DNA of 41,252 nucleotides. It comes from Tubulinosema ratisbonensis. Taxonomy: Eukaryota > Microsporidia > Tubulinosematidae. Positions 1-12,506 of the stretch are shown here, piece after piece. The translations under genes and the position numbers were made by a program. The notes beneath the pieces were generated by a model. The model ran no database searches. It had not been told where the DNA came from and saw only the letters and a program-made list of their open reading frames with translations. The stretch spans positions 1 through 41,252 of the forward strand of contig RCSS01000484.1 in assembly GCA_004000155.1 (NCBI GenBank), read 5' to 3'. Numbering within the stretch: position 1 is the stretch's first letter; each line of letters begins with the position of its first letter.

Positions 1-1474
1 TGCTTCTAAGAAGACACTTAAATCGCATGATTTATTAACTATTAAAGAAGGCGTTTTTGCTCTTTTTTAAATTGTAATATCAGAAAGTACTCATCTTCCT
101 AAATAATCTTAGTTTCTCTCTGTATGTAAATAAAATATAAATTCACCAAATAATTCTGTTTAGAAAATCGCTTAAACCCCTTTGTTTAACAACAAAAATA
201 AGCTTTTCTTTGTTAAATCTTATCGAATGCATTTATTCTATTTGAATCTCGATGTATTTGTAAATGTATTCAAAAGAATTTTGCAACATTATATACAAAT
301 GTCACCAACACTTCTTAATCTATTTACTTTCTTATTAGATCTCTTGTTTAAGTTTTGGGTATTGTTTATAAATAATCGTCTAAAATTTTTTAGATTGCTT
401 TGAAAAAATTGGTGGTGTATGATTCTTGGTTTTTCGTTTTTGTATTTTTGTTTTAATATTACTTATTTATCATTATCAGCACTGTTTCTGTCGCGATATT
501 ATGATTAATTTTTAAAGTTTGCCTAATTTTTGATCCTATACCATGTAGTTTGACTGGTCGTATTAACTGAACATTTGTTTTACCTTATTTTGTTAAAAAT
601 TTTTTTGATTTTGGTTCTCCTTGTTATTTATTTCTATTAAATTGAAATAAATAGTTTTGTCAAAAGGGAGGGATTTTTGAGAGATAATTTTTATTCATTT
701 TGTTAATTTAAGACATTTATAAAATTTTTTTTATTAGATTTTTATGTAAATGTGTTACATTTGGGCAAAAGTTTAATTTTTAAAAAAATAGTGTTGAAGT
801 AGATTGATAAATAGTACTAAACATAGTATCGAACCATAATAAAAATTAAATATTAGATAGAAAAAATTTAAAATGACTAATTTTCGCAAAAAAAGTAACT
901 TTTTTTTATCCAAACGCCTATTGTATTTTTGTTAATACAAGTATAGTTAATTAAAATATCCAACTTACATTTATATAGTTAATCTTTAAGTTTAGTGTTT
1001 TCATTATAAAAAGGTTAGATCTTAAAATTTGATAAATAAATTTAATGAACAAAGTTAATTAGCTTAAACTTGCCGTGGTTTATATAAAAAGATTTATATT
1101 TATTACGCAAAGAATGTTGAATAAGCTTTAATTAAAGAAATAAAAATTAGTCTAAAAATATTTGTTTTTTAAAATGAAATGAAAAAAAATTGAAACAAAA
1201 TTAATACTTAGTGTTTCTGGTTTCATTTAAACCTTTTGAGTTTTAATAAGACAAAAAAAATATCGGAAAAATAATATATTTTCTTTTTTTTGTATATTAT
1301 AAGACTCTTTAAACTTTTACATTTTTCAAAATTTATTCGGTGTAAATTTAGATTTTGATACTTCTATTAGCTTAAATATTAAACAATTATCTAATTTTTT
1401 TCATATCAATTCTATTTTTATACGTTACATTTATAAATATAAAGTAAAATAATAATAAAAATTTCTTTTAATAT
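1..1474. other. A+T-rich desert, no gene seen
   Basis: Short-run A/T-rich sequence with stops in all frames. The longest open stretch (around 182-403) begins at a TTG, is rich in Phe/Leu/Asn as expected from random A+T-rich DNA, and matches no family I know. No RNA gene or repeat structure was recognised. Confidence 0.6.
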
Positions 1475-2048
1475 ATGTATAATTCAAAAAAATATAAGAA
1501 AAGTAGCGAGAAAGATCTATTTAATCTTGTTGAAAATGTTTACTACAAAATGAAAACATCGAGGAGAGTTGGCAAATCATGTTGAATAAGGTTACGCAAA
1601 ATAATTAGTGGTATGAAAAAATTAATCATTCTGTAGAAAAAGACTTGTGAAAGAAAACATTATTATAGTAAAAACGTCATAAAACTATCAAAAAGTGTAA
1701 AAATGAAAAATTTTTTATGTTATAAGAAAAAAATAATATGGGCATATTTATCAAGAATTTTTTTATTTCATTAAGCAACATATGAGAATAAAAACATTAA
1801 TACATAAGTTTAATTATTTAAAATAAACCAATACTAGTAAATTTTTTACAACAAAAAAGCTATGAACCGAAGAAAAAAAAATACTGAAAATCTGAATATT
1901 TTGTTAATTAAAAATTAAAAATCAACGTGGCGTTTTTTTTTAATTTTTAAAGAGGTTTGAAGAACAAATTGCAAGTTGAATTAAGAATAATAATTTTATA
2001 GGATCGATTAAATAATATGCACTAAACATTAAAATCTTTAAAATTGAC
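1475..2048 (+). pseudogene. Decayed pogo/jerky-type transposase, N-terminal DNA-binding part
   Basis: Two separated islands read like the two DNA-binding helices-turn-helices of CENP-B/jerky/Tigger transposases. At 1475-1636 an ATG opens a frame with one TGA inside. Its pattern (EKDLFNLVENV, then KMKTSRRVGKSC, then IRLRKIISG) resembles the Psq/CENPB_N helix-turn-helix, where a basic start is followed by a three-helix repeat ending in a serine/threonine-containing recognition helix. At 1920-2048 a second frame has FLKRFEEQIAS followed by FIGSIK, resembling the Tc5-type second domain (normally W-x-x-x-F-L-K-R-H, then a linker with a Ser/Thr-Ile-Gly-Arg motif). Stops interrupt both. The DDE part further downstream could not be followed. 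The link is by eye only; a chance resemblance in A+T-rich DNA is possible. Confidence 0.35.
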
Positions 2049-5000
2049 AACAGAAAAAAGAAACTCCTCCCAATCAAAGGATCGAAAAATGATATACGCA
2101 TACTATTTTATAGGAGCAGAAATAAACTTCAAAGATTTAAAAATATTTTTTAGAAGGAGTTGGTTTTTAATATAAATGAGTTAAAAAAAGAGCAAAATCC
2201 GAGGAGACGGTTGGTCATAAAATTAAAAACGTAAAGTAAAAAAATATTTCTGTATATTGTGCTATTATGAACGATAAAATTAACCCTTTTTAGTAAATGT
2301 AAAAGCATAAAATTTACAAAGCCTTTTGACTACATTAATAGTCTTAAAAAATTACTAGACTTGAGGTAATTAAAAATTTGTAATTTTTATGAACAGAGTT
2401 AGATTTTATAACAAAACAATTAACGATTTTGGAACATAAAGTGAAAAAAAACAATTTTGGGCACTATACTCTTTCTTTTAAATATAGTGGAAATATTGTC
2501 TTTAAAAAGAAGAAATTGTATAAAGATTAAACTCTAAAACCAAACTTAACTTAAAAATATAAATTTAAATTTTATCAAGTTACTCTCAAAATTGCAAGGA
2601 TTTTTAGAAATATAAAAAATACATGAGAATTTCTTTAAATCAGGAGGTTATTCATGAGTAAAGGAAAATTTAAAAAATAATTAAATTTGATTATATTGAG
2701 TTGCCATCCTATTTCCCTCAACTTAAACTATAAATAGGTTACCTAATTTAATGGCTGGATATTATAGATTAAATGGAATAAAAATCATTAAATATTATAT
2801 TTAACATAAAAAGTTATAAAAACTATGATTTTAAAATATTTTATAATTATTGTTATTTTAGATAAACTACATTAAATATAAAATAACTGTATAAGAAATA
2901 TTAGATATTGTAAACTCAAATAAAACTTAAATTTGTAATTAAAAAATGTAAAAAGTATATAACCCCAATGAAAATTAGAATCATTCCAAGAATACAAAAT
3001 ATGTCTTTTTTATTATATAATGTGTTATAATAAATCCTTTAGAAAAAATGTAAAATAAATTTTAACCCCTATAAAATAAAATAACAACATGAAAAAAACT
3101 AACAAAAAAAATTTTAATTGAAAATCATAATAAAAAACTAAAATATTAAATTTTATTCAAAAATGAATGATTTTTAAAAGTTGATTAAAATTTTTTTTTT
3201 CAATAATTTTTAATGGAATAAAAAGATTAAAGATTTGTAGTATAAATGCAATTATAAAGTAGTTGTCCACAGCCCGTCTGTAAGAGCGGTAGAAGGGTGT
3301 ATATTATTTATTTAAAAAAACCATAATTTATTTTGCTTTTTTTAATTTATGTAAAAAGAATGAAATACATTTCATTATAAAGTTTAGTTTTACCTCCTTA
3401 TGCTTATTTGAAAAAAAATTTTCAAAACTATCAATTTTTATCTTTCAAAATTATTTTTGATAAATTTACTTTTAATGCGCAATAAATTTTTATTGGCATT
3501 TGTCGTTTGCCCTAGTTTATTTTTGAATAATTCTTTTGTAAAAACATCTGATTACCATTACCAAATATAAAAATTATACTCGTGTAAGTTAGATAGCAGT
3601 TTATCTTTATCTCAGAATTTGAAATCAAAAAATATTATGATAAATTATTAAGAATAATATTTTCTCTGTATAAATCTATAATCAAAAAATTCTACTGAAA
3701 TTACATCGATCATTCCATTTATTATTCACTGTACTTCTTTTCGTGGTTTATTATACTTTACGAAGTTGTATTTACTTTCCTTAAAAATAGCGGTTTAGTT
3801 TTTAAAATACAACATTTTCGGAATTTTATCAATAATATTAACATTTATTTTGATTAGAATATTATTTCTTAGATTTACAAAAAAAACTTTTTTTGTAATA
3901 ATTTTTGTGTAAATCTATTTTCATTGTGTTAATCTATTACTTGCATAAATTTCCTCAGTTGTTCATTTATTTAGACTTTAAACTGAAAAAAGCTGTTTTC
4001 TTGTATATTGAATAAATAAACCACATTTCTTTCAAACTAAAACAAGATTTATTCTCCTGTTTTTATTCAGTATTTTTTTGAATATCGTAATATTTTCATT
4101 TTCCTCTCCTCAAATTGATCCATTTTCAAAACACTATTCAATTGGTTTTTTTTGTAAAAAGTCAAGTTTATCAATTTAATTTGGCTTTATTTACTTTTTT
4201 TCTATAGAGCTTATTTTAAGATTGTCAAGATTTGCTCTATTTTCAATAAATCTAAAATCCACACAATCTTCAAAAATGTTTATTTATTGTCTGCAAAGTG
4301 GAAAAAATAGTAAATGAAAATACAATTGGGTCCTTTATTAAAATGAAACACTCGTAATGATGAAATTTATATTTAATGATAAATAAAACGTCAAGCAGAT
4401 ACAGGTGTTTTATGTAAAATGATACTAATAAAAATAATATAAATTTTCAGGAAATAAAATACCAAAAAGAATATAAATTCGACTTTGGAATTATTCAGAT
4501 TTAAAGGATAAATATTTAGGTTATTCGATACATTAGATTACAAATTATCTTAAGAATTTAAGATAAGAATTTTAAATAATTAAATTCAATGTATCAACTT
4601 TAATCGATTTGATCTTTCATGATATTTATGAAAAATACAATCAAATCACATCAAAATAAAGATACTTTATTAATATTAAAAATATATAAACATCAGAAAA
4701 GCAATTTTATGAGCTATTTTTTCTTCGGAGAAAAAACGAATAAAATCTAAAATCGATATTCTAAAAATTTTTAAAATATAAGTTCTTTTTATAAAACAAA
4801 AATATCTCAAATTTTTGTTTAAAAAACTAATTTTACCCTAATATTCCTGAGGTTTTAGAAATGATTTGTGTTTTTCTTCTTGGTTACCTTACAAAACTAT
4901 TATTAAATTTATCTAAGCTTTTTTTCATAATTTTCAAGTTTTAAAAGTCATTTGACTAGAACGTGAGCTCTTATTTATTGAGTTAAGAAAATCGTTTATT

Positions 5001-6648
5001 TTTTAAAATTATGTAATTTATTTTAGAATTTTTTTGGTGTTTTATTAAATTTTCTTATTTTATTAGTAAATTTATAGCAAATTTAAAAAAATTGCTATTA
5101 TGATTAAGTTTTTTCTCTGTTGATATATAAGATATTTCTCAAAAACAATGTTGAAAAAAGAATCAGCATTAATAATTTGTTTTATTAATCTTGAAAAATA
5201 TTAGTTGCATAAAAAAAAGCAAAAATATAAAAAACCTAAGCAAACTTCCCCAAAGTATTATTATCCCGAGAAGAAAGATTTGAGATGTTATTAAGGTTTA
5301 TATAAACTATTTATTTTCTTTCATTTAATATTGAGTTTTTACATATCACTCATCCGTTATTATTTATTTTTTCCTCAATTTCAACTCTTTCTTCTCAAAG
5401 AAATAAATTTTTTTTTCTTTCTATTATTAATTTGAAATTTATTAGAGTATATCAAAAATCAATGACGATAATAGCAAAGAAGATGTATATAACACGTAAG
5501 CAAAACACTCAAGATAAGATATACGAGTGTCTAATGAGTTTGTGGGTGTTTTTAGCGTGGAAAGGCTTGTACTATGCCTGATTATGTAAAAACATATTAT
5601 ACTATTTGTTTCTTTATAAATATATATTAATGTTTATAGAATAAATACTAAATAATCTTTAGAAGAATTCTCTATTTCTAGGTCTGTAAAAATAATTTCT
5701 CTTAAATTCACAAAATTATTTTAAAATTAAACAACACACCTCAGTGATAATTTTTATAAAAGAAAGCAAATTTGTTTTAAATTATTAAAATTATATTCTG
5801 TAATTATAACATATATTAATTCAAAATTTTGAATCCAATGTATTATATTTTATTTAAATTTAATTTAAACTTGACCTTAAATGAACGTTCAAAAGAAAAG
5901 ATTTAATAAATTAAACTTTAGATAATCAGTAAAATTTTAACTTCAACACCCTATATCTATTAGTATCCATCTGGGTTAGACAACTTCATTAAATACATTA
6001 AAGATGACATGTTATAAAAATAAGACAAAAAGTTATTTCAAACTTTATGTAAAAAAATATAAACAATTAATCATTAAAAAAGTTAGACTTAGTTATGGCT
6101 GAATTCATTTGAAAAGAATGATTGATTGATTTGTTTTTTGTTCTTTAAAAATTCATAAAATCTATATCTTCTTTTCTAAACCTTAACTTTAATATTTATT
6201 TAAATCTATATCTAGAGTTGATCATATTAAATTTTAATATTTTAACCCAAAGGGTTAGAAATATCCCTAATTTGGTTAAATCTAATAGAACATGTAATTA
6301 ATTTGATATAAAATTTTCTTTTTATGTAGCAATCTTGTAACATCTTTTCGGTGTTATAACAAACAATCAACAAATATTAACATTGTAATAAAGAATAATC
6401 TATATCATGTAATAAATAAAAATTTTATAAATTCTAAAATATAACTATTATGAAAAAAAATTCTTTTAACAAAAACTAACACAATCTTATGTTTTTACTA
6501 GCACTTTTTAAAGAATAAAATTTTCTTTGTTTGCGTTGACAAAATTAAATATTTTTATTCTTAGAAAGTAGTATTAAGTCACTTTGGTCGAATTTGATTA
6601 AAATTTCTTTAAAAAAATAGGCTATCATCTTTAAATTTGATTATAATG
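2049..6648. other. A+T-rich desert with two GC-elevated spots
   Basis: No gene is supported. Two spots stand out. Around 3262-3300 about 40 bp of clearly higher GC contains AGCCCGTCTGTAAGAGCGG; on the minus strand one frame reads STALTDGLW, faintly like the ISXO2 motif around the second catalytic Asp. Around 5461-5585 a stretch of higher GC has a 47-codon open frame on the plus strand ending at a TGA (contains LMSLWVFLAWKGLYYA). Neither could be assigned. Confidence 0.5.
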
Positions 6649-6861
6649 TTAAAATGTTTTCCTCAGCTTTATTTTTAAACCGTATTTCTTTTGAAAGCTT
6701 TTAAAAGCGTTTCGAGTATACTCTCTATTGTTAATCTCTGAATTGACATCCTTTTTCTGTAAAAACCTCTTTACTAACTTTTTTATAATTTTTAAATGTC
6801 TATATAAATTATAATATACAAAAAAGGTGTTAGTGTTTTTATTTTTATAATTTTGGATTTT
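6649..6861 (-). pseudogene. Coding-like fragment resembling a Tc5/CENP-B helix-turn-helix
   Basis: A 70-codon open frame without an ATG ends in a TAA at 6649-6651. Its last 45 residues are strongly non-random for this window: lysine/arginine-rich, with a C-terminal run NAFKSFQKKYGLKIKLRK. That run resembles the second helix-turn-helix of pogo/Tigger transposases (typically W-x-x-x-F-K-K-R-x-x-I/L-x-x-R-x). The usual Trp is absent, and no catalytic domain is visible downstream. Codons are richer in G/C than the flanks. It may be a transposase remnant or an unrelated relic. Confidence 0.3.
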
Positions 6862-9800
6862 TTTGTTGTTTTTTAAAAGTGTGAAATTTTTTTCAAATCT
6901 TGAAAATAATGTTGTAAGAGGTATTTAGAAATATCAAAATCTTTAACTGTTAAAAATATTACATTATGTCAAAAGGTTTATGAATTTATGTAGAATGTTT
7001 AAGGTGATGATTTATACAGTTATTTTTTTAGCATACTTGATTATAGATTCGAAACATTAAAAATTATTTCTTTATAATTGATATCATATTTTAGCGTATA
7101 AAATAATAATCTTAATTAATAATATTTGTGTATAATAGAAAATTTAATGGTATTTAAAGTAATTTTTTTGCAATATAGTTAAGTAAAAAAAAATTTTAGT
7201 TATAAGTAATGTTGTAACAAAAATAAATTCACTTTTAAAGCTTTCTAATTTTTAAGAATTTTTTTATTTATAGCTTTTATTGATTGTCCCTTCGTTTTTG
7301 TGATTGTTTTTTATAAATAAGTAATATTGTCGCAAAAATTGTATAATTTTTTGTAAGATACTAGAATTATATTTTAAAATACGTTTATTTGAAAATATTT
7401 TTGGTTTTCTTTTTAACATAATATATTGTTGATTGTTTTTTAAAAAATAAAAATTTTCTCAAATAAAACAAATAAAAAAATCTTTTTTATTTTAGAGTTA
7501 ATTTTTTTAATTACGCATTGGTTTATATTTTAAAATTTTTATTTTTATTTTACTTCTCAAAAATTTAGATTTTTCTTTATTGATAAGTAATTTTGTAGTC
7601 ATTGTATATTAATTTAATTTTAAATTCATGATTATATTTTTGAGAAAATACATTTCCAATACTTTACTTATTTTTGATTTATTATTTTAACAAAATTTTT
7701 TTCTTAAAGTAAGTGGTCTAGACTTCTGAATTAAAAAATATTTATATGTTTTTAAGCCCTCTGATAAATTTTAAGAAGCGGAACTTTTTGTGCTATTTTT
7801 TATAGTCTATCTTTACTATTATACTAGAAATAACGCAAAAACTAAGCCGAAAAACATTAGATTTATCAAAGAAGTAATTATATACCTGAAAAATATTCTT
7901 AAAAATAAAATAAGTTGTTTTATTATGTTGTTTATTTTTATGTTCTAAAAATCCATTCATAATAATTAAAATATTACAATACAAGATTGTTATGAACACA
8001 TACTAATTTATGATATTTGCCATTACTGTAATATTAAAAAAATTTATCAGTGTAAGACAAAAAATTATTTTTAAAATTTCAAAATTAAGATTTTTTTAAT
8101 AAATATAGTTTTGTTAATAAACAATTATTTTGTTGTATTTTCTTCAATCACATAAAAAAATTTGAATAAAAGAAAATTAAACTGTAATCTTAGAAACATA
8201 AATTCTGGCAGAAAATATAAAATTTTTTTTTAGATTTTTAGTTCAAAAAAAAACATTATAATGCAAATGTGTTTTTAAAAAACAATTAAAACAATAACAT
8301 GTTCAAAATATATATAAAGAAATTGTAATAATCCGTAGTTTCGATATTTAAAACATTTTGTATTTACATAAATTAATTTATTTAATATAAAACTAATTGT
8401 TTCCAGAAAACGAATTTCTTTAATATAAAACAATTAAATTCCAATATCTTAGTTATTTAAAAATAATTATTATAATGAAAATTTTAGAACATGAAACTAG
8501 CGAAACTGCACTTAAAAATGTGCAAAATTAGTTATACAAAAATTTATCTAGAAGATTAAAAAATTTTTAAAATAACATATGTTACTTAATTATATGTTTT
8601 TATTGAGTTTTTATGCGCTAATCAACATTAAGAAAATCTAAAAATCTTTGTCAAAGTAAATAAAATCTGATTAAATTCTGAGTTTATAAGGTTTTATAAA
8701 TAATTTTTAGAAGTTCAATCAAGACAAACCGTTTAAATCCATTTGTTCGTTAGAAATATTTTAATCTTTTATTTCAAAAAATTCTCAAATTTTTAATTTT
8801 ATAATAAAACTCAAACTCTAACTAAAAAAATCTCCCAAATTTTTGGAACAATGACAATTAACACCTATCCAAATTAAATTTTATTGTAAAGATAATTATA
8901 AAGACAGTTACAAAAATCCCACAATTTCATCAAATTTTTAGTTTTGAAGTTTTATGAGTTTCTCAAAGAGAAATATTAATATATTTGCTTAAAAAAGATT
9001 TTCATTTTTATTGTTTGAAAAAATTGTAGAGGTTAATACTTACTTTAATTCTGTTTTTTATAAACTTGTCTTAGTTATACTTATTATTTAAATTTTTTTT
9101 CTTTTAGATTGTTTAAATAATTGAAATTTATTAATTCTAAGGATTATACAATAAAATGTTGTCAGTCGAAGTAAAGCATACTATAAATATATTCAAAAAT
9201 ATTACCTTATACTCTGTATTTATTTAAACATTTTATAATACATTTTGGCCTTTCAATTATCTTAAAATTCCTATCTTTTCACTTAATAAAGTTTTACCAG
9301 ATAATTTTAACTCTTATAGTTAGATGATTTAATACGCCTAACTGATAAGTCAAGGCTATTGTAAGCTTTGTCAGTCAACATCATCCACGAATTAGTTCTA
9401 TCTTAGGATACTGAATTTCTCTCACGTAGTTTCTTTATTACTAAAAAATTCATAGATTTTTTATTTTTCTAAAAAAATAGAAGAATCATGAAATTTCCTA
9501 GAATATTTTTTGAATAAAAATGTACATATTTTTCTATTTAGAGCGTTGCTTACATTCACAGACAATATATCTAATGTTTAACAGAATATTATTGCTAAAA
9601 CTTGCTGGATAAGAAAATCTAGCAGTCAATCGAGTGTACGGGATGAGTTTTCCGGGATAAAAGGCTCAAATATCTTGAGCTATTTTTAGTGGTGGAAAAC
9701 GCATGAGACCCTATGTTTTTAAAAACTAGGTATTAATAATAGATGTAGAAATTATAACGAGAAGATATTTTATAGATTTCATATCCATTGAAATGAAAAA

Positions 9801-12383
9801 AATGCTTGCCACCAAAACTTTTTAACATCATAAATTAATTCAGTCAAAAATCGAATTTAAACACAGTAAAATATATTATCAACGCAGCCTTTGGCATATA
9901 TTGTGATTTGACCCAAAGACTATTTGGTCTTTTTTTTATATGATACTAGTATTATTTCTTTTAGTTTCTGAGATATATTTATCTGTATTTTATTCAAAAT
10001 TTTATTGGTGTTGGATTTGTTAATAAAAAAATTGTTGTAAATAACTCATAGTTTCATTGTGTTTATTAAATTTTTTGAAAGTGAAAGTTAAACTTTAGAC
10101 TCAATTAGATTTTTCTAATTTTCTTCATCTTGTACATTTATTCTGTCTCTACAAACTCAAAAATATATTCAAACTCATATTCTTAAAATTCTGTGATTTC
10201 AAAAAGAGAATCAATTTTTCTTTTTAAAGCCTTAAAAATACGATTTTCAACAAAATCTTTTTCGCTCAGGTAAAGGTACTAACGAAAAATTGCATAAATT
10301 TTAGTTTCTTTAATGTTAATTTCATGTTCTTGACTTTGTTAAAACAGCTCTTATATTAGTTAATTTCCATCTTTTGACAAGATTTTAAATATAATAATGT
10401 TTTATGAAATTTTCTTATTCTATAAAGCATGATTTACAAAAAATATAATGATTTCTGACATATAACTAGAAATTTTCAGAATTATCCATTTTTAATGCGA
10501 AAAAACAATTTTGATCATATTGAAACTATTATTTTACTAAATAAACATTTTTACAACATTTTTAAAAGTATTATCGACTTTACACTATGACTATATTATT
10601 ATCAATTGTTTTATTATGCAACTTATAAATTTCTCACAATCTATTTAAACTTTTTATAAATTTAAAAAAATTTAATCTTTTACATATTTATCTGTATTTA
10701 GATCATGTGCCTATAAGATTTATGTTATAAAACAAAATAAATATTCTTTAGAATATATTTATTTGGATTTGATTAATTTAAAAAACCTTTTATTGTTAGA
10801 CTAAGCTATGTTTTTCACTTTAAAAAACACCCGAAAGTAATAATTTTATTAAAATTTTTAAAATAGATTTTGATAACGTATGGATGCTAAAAATGTATTT
10901 TTTTCTAACTCGTTTTTAACCCACATCTCTATATTTAGATATCAATTATTAAAACTTTGATTAAATTTAAGAGGCTTAGTTATAAAAATGTAATATATAA
11001 AAAAGAAATGATCATTCAGATGAAAGCGTTTTGGTGTAAATTATTTAAGAACAAATAGTCAATCAGAAATAACAGGCATAAACAAATATTTACCATACTA
11101 AAGTATTCAAAAAAAATAAAACTAAATGTATGTTTTATTAAATCATTTCAATTTATAGTATATCATATAGCTTTTATAGTTTAAAATCATAAAATTATTA
11201 CTTTATTTTTGATTTTTATTTTTAGTTTTGATATCAGTATTTATATAGATAATATTGACATTATTTTTCCCTTTTTAAGAAAATATACTAATGAGAATGT
11301 ATTTTTATTTACAAAATATTTTTAATACTTCATTAAGAACTTAACAAACAATACTTCGTTCAAAGTATATGTTAAATTATATGACTATCAATTGTTTGTA
11401 ATAAAATTTTAAATTTAAATGTTCTTATTTATATGCTTTTAGTTGATTTTTTGATCAATGACTCTACCTAAACAATAATTAACTCAAGTATTAAAAAAAT
11501 AGTTTGTGTTTTTCCTTTTGCTAAGTTTAATGAATATTTCTTGCTTGAATATTTTTTTCTCAATTTTAAAACGAGTGATTATTATCATATAATGTTAAAA
11601 TCACTTAGTTTTTACAAAGAAGTTTTTTTATTTAAACAAGAGGTTATTCTTTTAAAAAAAGTTTCAAAACATATTTTCGCTTAGAGAAAACATGGATGAA
11701 ATCTGTTAAAAATGTAGCCACCACCATTATAATAGTTTTTTAATCTGTGTTTTGGATTATTATATATATTTGTTGTGCATTTAAACACAGCAAGTTGTAA
11801 TTTTAGGGTTTCAACTAAAAAAACAGAAGGATTGTTAATAAACATTCTTAAAAATTTAATATATAAATTAATTCTCCTTTATTTAAAATATCTAATTTTG
11901 AATTAATTTATTTAATCTACACAAACAGATTACTAGTAATTACACCATAAAATTTATATAACTTATTTAAAACTTTTATTAAGCAGAATTTTTTTAAAAT
12001 CTAAATTAAGTTATCTTTTACTAAAAACCCTTCATCTGAAAAATTATTTCGTGTTTTATATATATTATTGTATGACATTTGTTTGTTAGATTAATATTTA
12101 GATTTTAAATTTAATTTTGAATGTCCGTGTTGCTAATCCATAAGAATTAATATTTTGCAGATTTTCTTCTTTTAAAATCAAGCAACCATGGATGTAAAAA
12201 CCAAAGAGAGGACTTAAGAACTCTTTTATAAATGCAAAATGAAATTATAAAAATCGGGGTTTTCTGTTAAATTTTTATATTTTCATTAAATTTTAAACGT
12301 GGTTTTGTGAATAAAAAAATTTAAATATGCATAATTATTACAAATATAACATATATTTTCATCACTATAATGTGAATTTTAAG
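6862..12383. other. A+T-rich desert with an unassigned GC-elevated island near 9.3-9.95 kb
   Basis: Nothing coding is supported except an island at about 9330-9945. On the minus strand near 9350-9430 a frame contains MLTDKAYNSLDLSVRR, reminiscent of the ISXO2 motif T-D-x-W-x-x-Y-x-x-L. On the plus strand at 9580-9690 a 35-codon open frame contains SSVRDEFSGIKGSN. A perfect 6-bp stem (GCTCAA/TTGAGC) lies in the same stretch, and a stem AAAGAC/GTCTTT followed by a run of T lies at about 9917-9937. These could be transposase debris or a small structured RNA; I cannot decide. Confidence 0.4.
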
Positions 12384-12506
12384 AGAAACGCAAGTGATTT
12401 TAAGATACAGTTAGAGTTTAATACATTTTTTGTAAAAAAAACGGAACAATAAGTGTTAGATTAAAAACAGCTTACGCCTGCATATTTGTACGAAAAAAGT
12501 ATAAAT
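12384..12506 (+). pseudogene. Possible pogo-type helix-turn-helix fragment
   Basis: One frame reads RNASDFKIQLEFNTFFVKK, then TEQ, a stop, VLD, a stop and KQLTPAYLYEKS. The order (Asn-Ala-Ser, a Phe-Lys stretch, a Lys-Lys-Thr-Glu-Gln, then an Asp-x-Lys and an acidic/aromatic helix) resembles the end of the Tc5/CENP-B helix-turn-helix in Tigger proteins, where a G-E precedes a V-S-A-D segment. Two stops interrupt it and no flanking domain is visible. Weak support. Confidence 0.2.

Noticed and set aside
182..403. 73-codon open frame, plus strand
   Set aside because: Starts at TTG; Phe/Leu/Asn-rich as expected by chance in A+T-rich DNA; no family or signal.
7793..7999. 68-codon open frame, minus strand
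   Set aside because: Non-ATG start and random-looking Ile/Asn/Lys/Phe composition.
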